Below, one piece after another: positions 1 to 7,272 of a stretch of 64,000 bases of DNA. This DNA comes from DATBAX01 sp963762965 (GTDB lineage: Bacteria > Acidobacteriota > Terriglobia > Terriglobales > Acidobacteriaceae). Where the stretch lies: contig CAVXME010000001.1 of assembly GCA_963762965.1 (NCBI GenBank), positions 3,100,001 through 3,164,000 on the forward strand, in the 5' to 3' direction. The notes under the pieces were generated by a model. That model was not told the origin of the DNA. It saw nothing but the letters and a program-made list of their open reading frames with translations, and did no database searches. A program made the translations under genes and the position numbers. The number at the start of each line of letters is the position of its first letter. Position 1 is the first letter of the stretch.

Positions 1-124
1 GAAAACCCACGGCGAAGACGTTCACTATCTGGAGATTTCCACCGCCGCCCACCTTGATCTCATCGATCCCCACTCCCCGGCTTGGCCCAAAGTGGAGAGC
101 ACCGTCCTCCACCTTCTGCAATAA
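1..124 (+). CDS. Alpha/beta hydrolase, C-terminal end only
   Basis: The reading frame starting at base 2 runs off the left edge and stops at TAA 122-124, leaving about 40 residues. The stretch HLDLIDPHSPAWPKV resembles the C-terminal end of alpha/beta-fold hydrolases, where the His before a D-L-I-D-P run is the catalytic base and a final helix follows. His at 50-52 would be that residue. The substrate cannot be told from this fragment. It converges on the ketosynthase gene to its right, from which it is separated by a block of palindromic repeats. Confidence 0.55.
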   Translation, partial: KTHGEDVHYLEISTAAHLDLIDPHSPAWPKVESTVLHLLQ

Positions 125-137
125 ACCTTCCACCCAT

Positions 138-268
138 GTCATCCTGAGCGCAGTCAGACATTCACAAAGTGAATGTCTGACGAAGTCGAAGGACCCCTAC
201 AGCACCTCTGATTCAGCAGATCGCTCGGGTGCCCCGTCCTTCTCGCGCACTTTGCGAGAGGGCGGGGC
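138..268. repeat. Composite palindromic intergenic repeat
   Basis: Two elements lie back to back between convergent genes. The first (about 138-200) has a CATCCTGAGCG...GAAGTCGAAGGACC core, and is split by a perfect 13-base inverted repeat at 153-165 and 169-181. The second (231-268) is a long imperfect hairpin that starts GCCCCGTCC and ends GGGCGGGGC with a six-base loop. The stop codon of the ketosynthase gene starts at the very next base. Related pieces recur at about 9.9, 15.3, 35.2, 58.3 and 59.3 kb. Without a T-tract it is not a classical terminator, though the hairpin may still act as a 3' end barrier. Confidence 0.7.
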
Positions 269-1531
269 TTACGCGCAATTCCTCAACACCAGCGCCGAAT
301 TCTTCGATCCAAACGCAATGCAATTACACACCGCATGCTCAACAGTTTTCATCCGCCCCACATCCGGCACATAATCCAAATCGCACTCCGCGTCCACCGT
401 TTCCAGATTGATCGTCGGAGGAATCTGCCCACGCTGCATGGCCACGATGGCCGTCGCCACGCCCGCCGCTCCGCTGGCCCCTTGCGGATGCCCGATCTGC
501 GACTTGATCGCCGACATCGGCACCCGCACCGCATGCTCGCCCAGTGCCAGCTTGAGTGCCTGGGTTTCGATCCGGTCGTTCAGTTGCGTGGATGTCCCAT
601 GCAAACTCACAAACTGCACGTCCTGCGCGCCAATCCCCGCCTGTTTCATCGCCAATCCAATGGCCCGAGCCGGCTCCTCGCCGCATTCCTGCAACCGCAC
701 CCGATGAAACGCCTCGCAAGTCGACCCGTAACCCGCAACCTCGGCGAATATTTTCGCGCCACGCGCCCGCGCATGCTCGTATTCTTCGAGCACATACATC
801 CATGCTCCTTCACCCACCACAAATCCGTCACGATCCGCCGAAAAAGGACGTGACCCGCGCTCCGGCTCCTCATTCCACGAATCGGTCAATATTTTCATCA
901 GAATGAATCCCTTGATGATTCCCAACGCAATCGGCGCGTCCGCCCCTCCACTCAGCACCATGTCCAGCCGCCCCGACTGAATCTGCCGCATCGAATATCC
1001 GAACGCATCCGTCGACGATGTGCATCCCGTCGTGATCACGTGACTCGCGCCGCGCAATCCAAAGCGCACGCTAAGTTCGCTCGACAGCGTTCCCATCACT
1101 CCGGTCGGCACGCAAAACAAACTCATTTGCTTATATTGCTGATGAAAAAATAACCGGTACTGCTCTTCGGTGAACTCCTGCGACCCTCCACCCGACCCCA
1201 TGATGATCCCGAAGCGCTGTTTTTCCTTCAACGAAAGCTTGTCGCTCTCAATGCCCGCTACCTGCATCGCTTCGGTGGCCGCCGCCAAAGCCAACGGCAA
1301 TACTCGCGATACATGTTTGCGCTCCCGCTTTTCCACCCAGGCCAGTTCGTCAAAATCACTCACCTGGCCCGCGATCTGCACCTGTATCTCCGACGGATCA
1401 AACCGCGAAATCCGTTTCACCCCGCTGCGCCCGGCGAGCGTCGCTTCTGAGAAAGCCTTATAGCCAACTCCATTCGGACTGACAACGCCCATCCCAGTAA
1501 TCACAACCCGCTTTTTATTGCTGTCAGTCAT
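269..1531 (-). CDS. Beta-ketoacyl-ACP synthase II (FabF-like)
   Basis: This thiolase-fold condensing enzyme would extend acyl-ACP with malonyl-ACP in fatty-acid or related acyl-chain synthesis in the cytoplasm. Numbered from the ATG at 1531 (420 aa, normal for FabF), the triad is visible: Cys170 in TTGCTSSTDA, His311 in LHGTSTQLND and His348 in SQIGHPQGASG. The glycine-rich C-terminal motif is FGSKNSALVL. The ATG at 1531 was chosen over an upstream in-frame codon because homologues begin a few residues before RVVITGMGVVSPNG, and a GGAAGGA lies upstream. There is no acyl carrier protein or ketoreductase beside it, so it may serve a specialised chain or be a second FabF. The family is certain, the pathway is not. 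Confidence 0.9.
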   Translation of the reverse strand: MTDSNKKRVVITGMGVVSPNGVGYKAFSEATLAGRSGVKRISRFDPSEIQVQIAGQVSDFDELAWVEKRERKHVSRVLPLALAAATEAMQVAGIESDKLSLKEKQRFGIIMGSGGGSQEFTEEQYRLFFHQQYKQMSLFCVPTGVMGTLSSELSVRFGLRGASHVITTGCTSSTDAFGYSMRQIQSGRLDMVLSGGADAPIALGIIKGFILMKILTDSWNEEPERGSRPFSADRDGFVVGEGAWMYVLEEYEHARARGAKIFAEVAGYGSTCEAFHRVRLQECGEEPARAIGLAMKQAGIGAQDVQFVSLHGTSTQLNDRIETQALKLALGEHAVRVPMSAIKSQIGHPQGASGAAGVATAIVAMQRGQIPPTINLETVDAECDLDYVPDVGRMKTVEHAVCNCIAFGSKNSALVLRNCA

Positions 1532-1658
1532 CGATGCGATCTCGTCCTTCCCAACTCCCAAGGGTGCCCCGTTCAAGCTATGCTTGAGCGGGGATTTTCT
1601 CCGGCCCCCGAACTATACAACATGCCATGTCCAACTTGTCATCGCAGATGACCTGATT

Positions 1659-1697
1659 TTCCTCGGCGATCTCTGCGTCCTCTGCGGTTGATTGTTT
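1659..1697. repeat. Gene-end repeat (AACCGCAGAGG family)
   Basis: On the minus strand this reads AACCGCAGAGGACGCAGAGA followed by TCGCCGAGGAAAA. The same sentence-like repeat, with small changes, occurs at 32426-32459 and 57162-57190, and a weaker copy at 29106-29135, each time just at or after the end of a gene. Here it lies 5' of the FabF-like gene and just beyond the stop of the M15 peptidase gene, which is transcribed toward it. Confidence 0.6.
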
Positions 1698-1701
1698 AAA
1701 G

Positions 1702-2202
1702 TCAATACCCCGTGCAAAATTGAAAATGCATGCCATCTTTCCTAGCCCCCCTCCAATCGCCGCCCCATTCAAATCCTGAACTGCGGAATACGTCGACCAC
1801 GCCCGCATCCATGTCGCCCGCCGAACCCTGCTGGTTGCTTTCTGGATTCAGATCCACCGCAATCCCCCAGCAATGCGTGGAAAGTTTGTCACCTGTCCGC
1901 TGCGGCCGGAATGCAAAGCATCCGCCGAAACTTGAGATCTTTCCTCGCAGTCCATCGCTGGCAATTTTTGCGAACACATCGGCGAAAATTCCACAGAGCA
2001 GTGTATGACAGCTGAAATGCGTAATTGTCTTGGAGTGGTCAAATGAGAGCACTAGCGGGATGGGGAGCTCAACCAATGCCAGAAATTCCGTCTGCCATCG
2101 CGGATCCAATGTGCCATCAAGCAGAACGTATTTCTGAATGTCCCCGAAGGTGGCCGTAATCTGTTCCAACCCGTTTGGTGCCGTAACGCTCATGAATGTC
2201 AC
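1702..2202 (-). CDS. M15-family peptidase (VanY/endolysin-like carboxypeptidase)
   Basis: The C-terminal half has the zinc-site pattern of M15 D-Ala-D-Ala or L-Ala-D-Glu peptidases. It shows STHCWGIAVDLN, giving the first His and the Asp ligand, then GGDWRG and KDGMHFQF, giving the last His ligand. Such enzymes cut peptidoglycan peptides. The N-terminal 80 residues show no recognised domain, and I see no clear signal peptide, so the cellular location is open. The frame opens with GTG at 2202, with an in-frame ATG at 2193 as the alternative; neither has a strong ribosome site. A perfect palindrome lies just upstream at 2220-2240, between this gene and the divergent UbiD-type gene. Confidence 0.75.
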   Translation of the reverse strand: MTFMSVTAPNGLEQITATFGDIQKYVLLDGTLDPRWQTEFLALVELPIPLVLSFDHSKTITHFSCHTLLCGIFADVFAKIASDGLRGKISSFGGCFAFRPQRTGDKLSTHCWGIAVDLNPESNQQGSAGDMDAGVVDVFRSSGFEWGGDWRGARKDGMHFQFCTGY

Positions 2203-2219
2203 CCAAGATACTCAGCTAG

Positions 2220-2240
2220 GGACAGCCGCCTCGGCTGTCC
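2220..2240. repeat. 21-base perfect palindrome GGACAGCC-5-GGCTGTCC
   Basis: The arms GGACAGCC and GGCTGTCC flank a GCCTC loop. The identical element in the opposite orientation is at 58281-58301 (loop GAGGC), and a variant is at 24885-24906. It lies in the divergent promoter region between the M15 and UbiD-type genes, close to where a -35 box of the latter would fall. Confidence 0.7.
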
Positions 2241-2254
2241 AGCCCCGCCTGCCT

Positions 2255-2260
2255 TATAAT
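2255..2260 (+). promoter_or_regulatory. -10 box TATAAT before the UbiD-type gene
   Basis: A perfect TATAAT lies 25 bases before the TTG start. The predicted transcript would start near 2267 and include an AGAGG ribosome site at about 2276-2280. No good -35 is seen; the expected position overlaps the 2220-2240 palindrome. Confidence 0.5.
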
Positions 2261-2285
2261 CATCAGTCTCGCGAAAGAGGAACTC

Positions 2286-3851
2286 TTGGCTTACGACGAC
2301 CTACGCGACTGGATCGCAGCCCTCGACCGTGCTGGTGAACTGAAAAAGATCCGCACCGAAGTTGACCCCATCCTCGAAATCACGGAAATCGCGGATCGCG
2401 TTTCCAAAGGCCGCGATCAGAAGGGCAATCCCGGCGGCCCGGCGCTGCTTTTCCAGAACATCAAGGGTCACCCGGGATCGCAAGTACTGATCAATCAGTT
2501 CGGTTCCGCCCTGCGCATGAACCTCGCGCTTGAAGTGGACGCACTCGACGAAGTGGCCGATCGCATTCGCCACTTCATGGACGTCAAATCTCCGCAAGGT
2601 TTTCTCGACAAAGTAAAAATGCTTCCCATGCTGGCGGAAATGGGAAAGTTCTTCCCCAAGACGGTTCAAACCGGCCCTTGCAAGGAAGTCATCCAGCGCG
2701 ACAACTTTTCGCTGCTCGATCTCCCCGTACTGCAATGCTGGCCGAACGATGGGGGACGATTCATCACCTTCCCATGCGTAGTGACCAGAGATCCCAAGAC
2801 CAGCAAGCGCAACATGGGCATGTATCGCATGCAGGTTTACGACGAGCGGACGACCGGCATGCACTGGCAGCGCCAGAAAGTCGGCGCCGAGCATTATCGC
2901 GAGGCCCTGCGCAAAGCCGCGGCCGGCGGTGATCCGGCAAGATCATCGGCCGCGGTTGACGTCATGGCTCGCACCTCTGGCGGCTCGGTGCTCATCGAAG
3001 GCGAACGCCGCAGCGGAAAAATGGAAGTCGCCGTTGCCATCGGCACCGATCCCGCTCTCACCTTCTCCGCCATCGTGCCTGCCCCGCCCGACGTTGAGGA
3101 ATATCTCATTGCCGGATTTCTCCGCCAGAAGCCAGTTGAGCTGGTGAAATGCGAAACCGTTGACCTCGAAGTCCCGGCCAACGCGGAAATCATTCTGGAA
3201 GGCCACGTGCACCTCGACGAACTTCGCAGCGAGGGCCCCTTCGGCGACCACACCGGATTCTATTCCCTCGAAGATCTCTATCCCGTTTTCCACGTCAGTT
3301 GCATCACGCATCGCAAAGACCCCATCTACTCGACCACGATTGTCGGCAAACCTCCGCAGGAAGACGCTTACATGGGCAAGGCGGTCGAGCGCATTTTCCT
3401 GCCACTGATGAAGCTCACCATCCCTGAAATCGTGGACATCAACCTTCCGGTGGAAGGCGTCTTTCACAACTTGATGCTGATTTCCATCAAGAAGTCGTAT
3501 CCGGGACAGGCCCGCAAAGTTATGAACGCAGTCTGGTCGCTGGGGCAGGCGATGTTCACCAAGTGCATCATTGTCGTCGACGAAGATGTGAACGTGCAGG
3601 ACATCGGCGACGTCACCCTCAAAGTTCTCAATCACATCGATCCCGAGCGCGATATTCAATTCACCCTCGGCCCGATTGACTCGCTCGACCATGCCTCGCG
3701 CCTGCCCAATTACGGTTCGAAGATGGGCATCGACGCCACCCGCAAATGGCCGAGCGAAGGCTTCCATCGTCCCTGGCCTGACGAAATCCGCATGGACGAG
3801 AAAACAAAAGCGATGGTCGACAGGAAATGGAAAGAACTAGGATTGGATTAA
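2286..3851 (+). CDS. UbiD-family prenylated-FMN decarboxylase
   Basis: UbiD enzymes remove CO2 from aromatic or alpha,beta-unsaturated acids using prenylated FMN made by a UbiX partner. The 521-residue product has the family landmarks: NMGMYRMQVYDERTTGMHWQ near residue 180-200, GTDPALTFSAIVP, VELVKCETVDLEVPANAEI, and the active-site block SEGPFGDHTGFYSLEDLYP. The start is TTG at 2286, preceded by AAAGAGGAACTC, a good ribosome site. About 30 extra residues seem to lie between the AEHYREALRK helix and the GTDPAL strand compared with the usual ~490-residue form. A role in quinone synthesis is plausible because ubiE/menG is in the same window, but many UbiD paralogues act in aromatic degradation. 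No ubiX is adjacent. Confidence 0.9.
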   Translation: MAYDDLRDWIAALDRAGELKKIRTEVDPILEITEIADRVSKGRDQKGNPGGPALLFQNIKGHPGSQVLINQFGSALRMNLALEVDALDEVADRIRHFMDVKSPQGFLDKVKMLPMLAEMGKFFPKTVQTGPCKEVIQRDNFSLLDLPVLQCWPNDGGRFITFPCVVTRDPKTSKRNMGMYRMQVYDERTTGMHWQRQKVGAEHYREALRKAAAGGDPARSSAAVDVMARTSGGSVLIEGERRSGKMEVAVAIGTDPALTFSAIVPAPPDVEEYLIAGFLRQKPVELVKCETVDLEVPANAEIILEGHVHLDELRSEGPFGDHTGFYSLEDLYPVFHVSCITHRKDPIYSTTIVGKPPQEDAYMGKAVERIFLPLMKLTIPEIVDINLPVEGVFHNLMLISIKKSYPGQARKVMNAVWSLGQAMFTKCIIVVDEDVNVQDIGDVTLKVLNHIDPERDIQFTLGPIDSLDHASRLPNYGSKMGIDATRKWPSEGFHRPWPDEIRMDEKTKAMVDRKWKELGLD

Positions 3852-3858
3852 GCTTGGG

Positions 3859-4359
3859 TTATTTTCCGTTCTTGGCTATGCGCATGCGCTCCTCTGAGGT
3901 CATAAGTCCCCAGGCTTCGCGATATTTCTCATATTGTCCGCTTTTGCCGCCGGACGGATGGAGTTGCAAGCTCCGATGTGGTGCGAATGCTTTCACCGGG
4001 ATCACATACCATGCGTTCTCCTGCACCACGTAAGCCACCAGTATGTCGATTTCTTCGGGAGTGTAGGAAAAGAATCCGGAGTTCGTGCTTCCGTAGGCGT
4101 TGATCCGGTAGCCGGTTGGCCCTGAGCCATAAGTCGACTTGACTTGGACTCGCCACAGCCGCTCCCCCGAATCGAGGATGAAATCGTAGCGGCAACTGTC
4201 GCCGTATGGTTTGGCCACGCCAAAGCCAAGGCTGGCGGCTTTGAGCATGAATCCCAGCTCCGCCAATTCGCCACGTCGTTTGGGATGGCGGCTGGGGAGG
4301 GTATTTTTTCCGATTGGACCAGCGCGCTGCTGGAGGGGAACACGTGATTGTTTTTCCAT
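3859..4359 (-). CDS. PD-(D/E)XK nuclease-like protein (intron-endonuclease-like fold)
   Basis: The 166-residue product has the nuclease core pattern: a helix GELAELGFMLKAASLG, then YDFILDSG with the Asp of the PD motif, then RVQVKST with the (E/Q)xK element. This matches the PDDEXK_5 group related to group I intron homing enzymes, which in bacteria are usually single domestic genes of unknown role. A Q stands where Glu is more common in the ExK motif. I chose ATG at 4359, where similarity plausibly begins (MEKQSRVP), with AGGG a few bases upstream; longer starts up to 4500 are possible. It converges with the UbiD-type gene, seven bases apart. Confidence 0.65.
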   Translation of the reverse strand: MEKQSRVPLQQRAGPIGKNTLPSRHPKRRGELAELGFMLKAASLGFGVAKPYGDSCRYDFILDSGERLWRVQVKSTYGSGPTGYRINAYGSTNSGFFSYTPEEIDILVAYVVQENAWYVIPVKAFAPHRSLQLHPSGGKSGQYEKYREAWGLMTSEERMRIAKNGK

Positions 4360-4498
4360 GGCCCTAATAGAAAAGGCGCCAGCAACAATGCTTGCGCCTG
4401 TTCTTTTCCTTTGTGGTCGAGATTCCGCCCGTCGGCCACAACGATTAGGAAGCCGGTGAGCGCGCATCGGAGGAGCCGATGGCCGCGCTTGCACAAAC

Positions 4499-4526
4499 AA
4501 AAAAGCGCCGGCCCGAGCCTGCGCTT
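4499..4526 (-). terminator. Rho-independent terminator, minus strand
   Basis: Read on the minus strand, AAGCGC and GCGCTT arms with an inner GGC/GCC pair and a small loop are followed by six T residues. It lies about 130 bases past the stop of the GH31 gene, which is transcribed toward it, so it probably ends that transcript. Confidence 0.6.
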
Positions 4527-4587
4527 AATCGCTACTTTACTTTATAGTTATAGGATAGCAGCCCCGATATGCTGAAAGGGACATGCC

Positions 4588-4606
4588 GGACAAAACTATT
4601 TTGTCC
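4588..4606. repeat. Perfect inverted repeat GGACAAAA-CTA-TTTTGTCC
   Basis: Eight-base arms around a three-base loop, between the GH31 stop (4657) and the terminator at 4499-4526. It is AT-rich against its surroundings. It could be a second 3' hairpin of the GH31 mRNA or a protein-binding site. The whole gene-free stretch 4360-4656 holds nothing else that I can identify. Confidence 0.45.
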
Positions 4607-4656
4607 ACGGAATCAGGAAGTTGCCCGCAATCGAGCCGTACCAGGGCATTGACAAG

Positions 4657-7041
4657 TTAACGCCCCACGATCTCCAGAACCTGCTCCTCCGAGCCCTTCC
4701 ACGCTGGGGTCCCATCGTGACTTAGCTTTTGCGCCGCGTCATCCCAGTGCAGATGCGTAGTGCTGCTGTCTCCTTTTTCGTATGCATACGTGGTTCCGTC
4801 ATCCGAGTAGAGGGTGAAGTCGCTATTGGCTCCGGGATAGACACGTATCTTGGCGATCTCCTGCACTTGCTGCGTGCTCTCGATAGGTGCTCCCAGCGGC
4901 ACGATCGAACCCGCCCGCACAAATAGTGGCAGGGTGTCGATGGGGGCGGCAACGTGGATGCTCTGTCCGCCGTGCACCCGCTCGTTCGTCCAGTAGTTAT
5001 ACCAATCGGCGCCTGCCGGCAAATAAACTTCGCGGCTGGTTGCGCCCTGCTCGGTAACCGGAGCGACCAGGAAAGCGGGACCAAACATGTACTCGTCTCC
5101 AAGGTCGGCGACTTTCGGGTCGTCGGGGAAGTCCATAAACAATGCGCGCATAGACGGCGAGCCATCTTGATACGTCTTGTATCCCAACGAGTAAATGTAC
5201 GGCAGGAGTTGATAACGCAGCCGCAAATACTTCTCGAGGATCGGTTCAGCCTGCTTCCCGTAAGACCAGACTTCGTTGTAGGTGCGGCTGCCATGGGCGC
5301 GGAACACGGGTAGGAACGCCCCGTACTCGAACCAACGGGTGTAGAGCTCGGGATAGTCGTCGTACCCGCCGACATTGTCGCGAGCGTCCGAGGGGTCGAG
5401 AAGCGGGGGATGCGCGGGGTGATGCACGGCCGGCAAATATTGCCAGCCGCCGATGTCCTGCGTCCAGTTGGCGATCCCGGACGCGGTGAAGTCGAGTCCA
5501 GTGGGAATCTGGCGCTTCAGCGTGTCCCAGGTGGGATAAATATCGGATGACCAGAACATGGTTCCATTGCGCTGTGCTCCGAGGTAGGCATCCCGCGAAA
5601 GAATGAGCGCCCGATGTTTAACGTCGCGACGGAAGCCATCATAAATCGCGCCGGTGTGCAACAGCGGATAAATATTGAAGTAACGCGTGCCCGGCCCGAC
5701 GTGGAAGTAGCTGCCGTCCGGCGGCAGATCAGGCTCGGTTTCATCGGCCCAGATGGAATCGAAGCCTTTGGCGATGATGTTGTCGCGAATGACGTCCCAG
5801 TACCAGCGGGCCGCATCCGGATTGGTGGTGTCAATATCGGAGCCGGCGCGATCATAGGGCAGACCGTCGAGAGGTGTGCCGTCGGCTTGATGGATGAACC
5901 AGTTATTCTTGGCGAGCGTGTCGTAGTAGCGGGAACCCTTGGTGAAGCGCGGCCACACGCTGATCATGGTTTGGAAGCCCATGTCATGCAGTTGGCGGTT
6001 CATCGCCGCCGGATCGGGCCACTTCTCGGGGGCGAAATCCATCTGACCCATTTTGGTGTAATAAAACCAGTCCACCACGATGATGTCGGCGGGGAGGTGG
6101 CGCTCACGATAACCATTCGCGACGGCGAGCACTTCGGCCTGGGTCGAATATTTCTGCTTGCATTGCACGTAGCCGTAAGCCCCCTTGGGCATCAGCGGCG
6201 TAGCCCCGGTCAGTTGGCGATAGCCGGAATAAATCTCATCGGTATTCGCTCCCGCGATCACGAAAAATGAAACGCGATCCCCAGCCTGGGAAATCCATTT
6301 CGTCTTTTCGTTGAAGCCCGGCTCGATGGTGGTCCGCGAGGGGTTGTCCCAGATCATTCCATAGCCATAGTTGGTCACCAGAAATGGGACGCAAACGCTG
6401 GGGCCGCCAGTGGCCAGATAGTTTTGCCAGCACTCCACGGTATGGCCGCGATGATCGAGAAAGCCTTCGTGATTCTGGCCCAAACCGTAGTAGTGCTCGT
6501 CGTCGGGAGAAACGAAGTCGGCGCCGACCTCGTAGAACGGAGCGTCCGAAGGGCGCTCGTCATGCACAAGGCTGGCGTTGCCATCTTTGTGGTTGGGCAC
6601 GGACATCGACCAACCAGTCATGTCGAGAAGCACTTTGCCTTTGGGCGTGCTGATGGTGATGTGCGCGGGTGGAGCGGAGCCGTTGAAAAACTTCGCGATG
6701 TCGATCTCACTCGGCATGGGATGGCCGGGAAGATTCTTTGCCAGCGTCACCACCAAACGTGACGAGCGATAAACGTCTCCGTCGGCGGTCGCCTGCTGCG
6801 TCCAACCGTCGGCGGAGGGAGTGCCAACAAAGCCGAAGCCAGGAGGCGCGAGGGCCGGATCCTTCAGCAGGCTCAGGGTCACGCGAATGATGTTGGGGGC
6901 GTAGGCCTCGAGGACAATCGTGCTGCCGTCGCGATCCAAAACGACCTTTGTTTGTTGCGCATTCGCCAACCCGGTGCAGAGTACAACCAGGGCAAAGACC
7001 ATCGCTGAGCAAATTCGCCGACACGCTAAACTTTTATGCAC
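4657..7041 (-). CDS. Secreted glycoside hydrolase family 31 (alpha-xylosidase/alpha-glucosidase type)
   Basis: The 794-residue product starts with a Sec signal peptide (positive MHKSLACRRICS, a hydrophobic core, then ANAQQ). A beta-sandwich of about 220 residues is followed by the GH31 barrel. The nucleophile is Asp433 in IWADETEPD and the acid/base is probably Asp500 in FWSSDIYPTWDTL; the 67-residue spacing is typical of GH31. FLPVFRAHGSR and the C-terminal sandwich with YLPAGADWYNYW are also standard. The GTG at 7041 has GGAGG nine bases upstream, and a TATAGT -10-like box is seen at 7114-7109. It probably removes alpha-linked xylose or glucose from plant or microbial glycans in the periplasm. 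Substrate choice cannot be read from sequence alone. Confidence 0.9.
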   Translation of the reverse strand: MHKSLACRRICSAMVFALVVLCTGLANAQQTKVVLDRDGSTIVLEAYAPNIIRVTLSLLKDPALAPPGFGFVGTPSADGWTQQATADGDVYRSSRLVVTLAKNLPGHPMPSEIDIAKFFNGSAPPAHITISTPKGKVLLDMTGWSMSVPNHKDGNASLVHDERPSDAPFYEVGADFVSPDDEHYYGLGQNHEGFLDHRGHTVECWQNYLATGGPSVCVPFLVTNYGYGMIWDNPSRTTIEPGFNEKTKWISQAGDRVSFFVIAGANTDEIYSGYRQLTGATPLMPKGAYGYVQCKQKYSTQAEVLAVANGYRERHLPADIIVVDWFYYTKMGQMDFAPEKWPDPAAMNRQLHDMGFQTMISVWPRFTKGSRYYDTLAKNNWFIHQADGTPLDGLPYDRAGSDIDTTNPDAARWYWDVIRDNIIAKGFDSIWADETEPDLPPDGSYFHVGPGTRYFNIYPLLHTGAIYDGFRRDVKHRALILSRDAYLGAQRNGTMFWSSDIYPTWDTLKRQIPTGLDFTASGIANWTQDIGGWQYLPAVHHPAHPPLLDPSDARDNVGGYDDYPELYTRWFEYGAFLPVFRAHGSRTYNEVWSYGKQAEPILEKYLRLRYQLLPYIYSLGYKTYQDGSPSMRALFMDFPDDPKVADLGDEYMFGPAFLVAPVTEQGATSREVYLPAGADWYNYWTNERVHGGQSIHVAAPIDTLPLFVRAGSIVPLGAPIESTQQVQEIAKIRVYPGANSDFTLYSDDGTTYAYEKGDSSTTHLHWDDAAQKLSHDGTPAWKGSEEQVLEIVGR

Positions 7042-7182
7042 GCTTATAGGCCTCCGGAATCATCGTTAGTCAACATGAAGATGGTTTGAGTGGTTGGGAC
7101 GCGCTAGCACTATAGCTTGCTTTTACTTTTGCGGCTAGAGAAACAGTGAAGGACTCACGAAGCAGAGAACGCCAGCAAGTCA

Positions 7183-7259
7183 TGGTGGACCCGGAGAGGC
7201 TCGAACTCCCAACCCCTGCGTTCGAAGCGCAGTGCTCTATCCAGTTGAGCTACGGGTCC
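7183..7259 (-). tRNA. tRNA-Arg (anticodon UCG), CCA encoded
   Basis: On the minus strand the cloverleaf folds cleanly. The acceptor arms are GGACCCG and CGGGTCC, the D stem is GCTC/GAGC, the anticodon stem is CTGCG/CGCAG with loop CTTCGAA, and the T arm contains GTTCGAG. The loop gives anticodon TCG, read as Arg for CGA/CGN codons. The 3' CCA is encoded. The gene lies only 13 bases past the stop of the CocE-like gene on the same strand, so it may be made by read-through as well as by its own promoter. Confidence 0.95.
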
Positions 7260-7272
7260 AACTCAATTCATT

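Noticed and set aside
138..181. CRISPR-like repeat or phage attachment site in the repeat block at the left end, and at the other repeat blocks.
   Set aside because: The repeats are palindromic, differ in length and have no evenly spaced spacers; there are no cas or integrase genes in the window.
1578..1808. A 76-codon minus-strand frame containing QSTAEDAEIAEEN.
   Set aside because: The sequence is the dispersed AACCGCAGAGG repeat read as protein plus part of the M15 gene in another frame.
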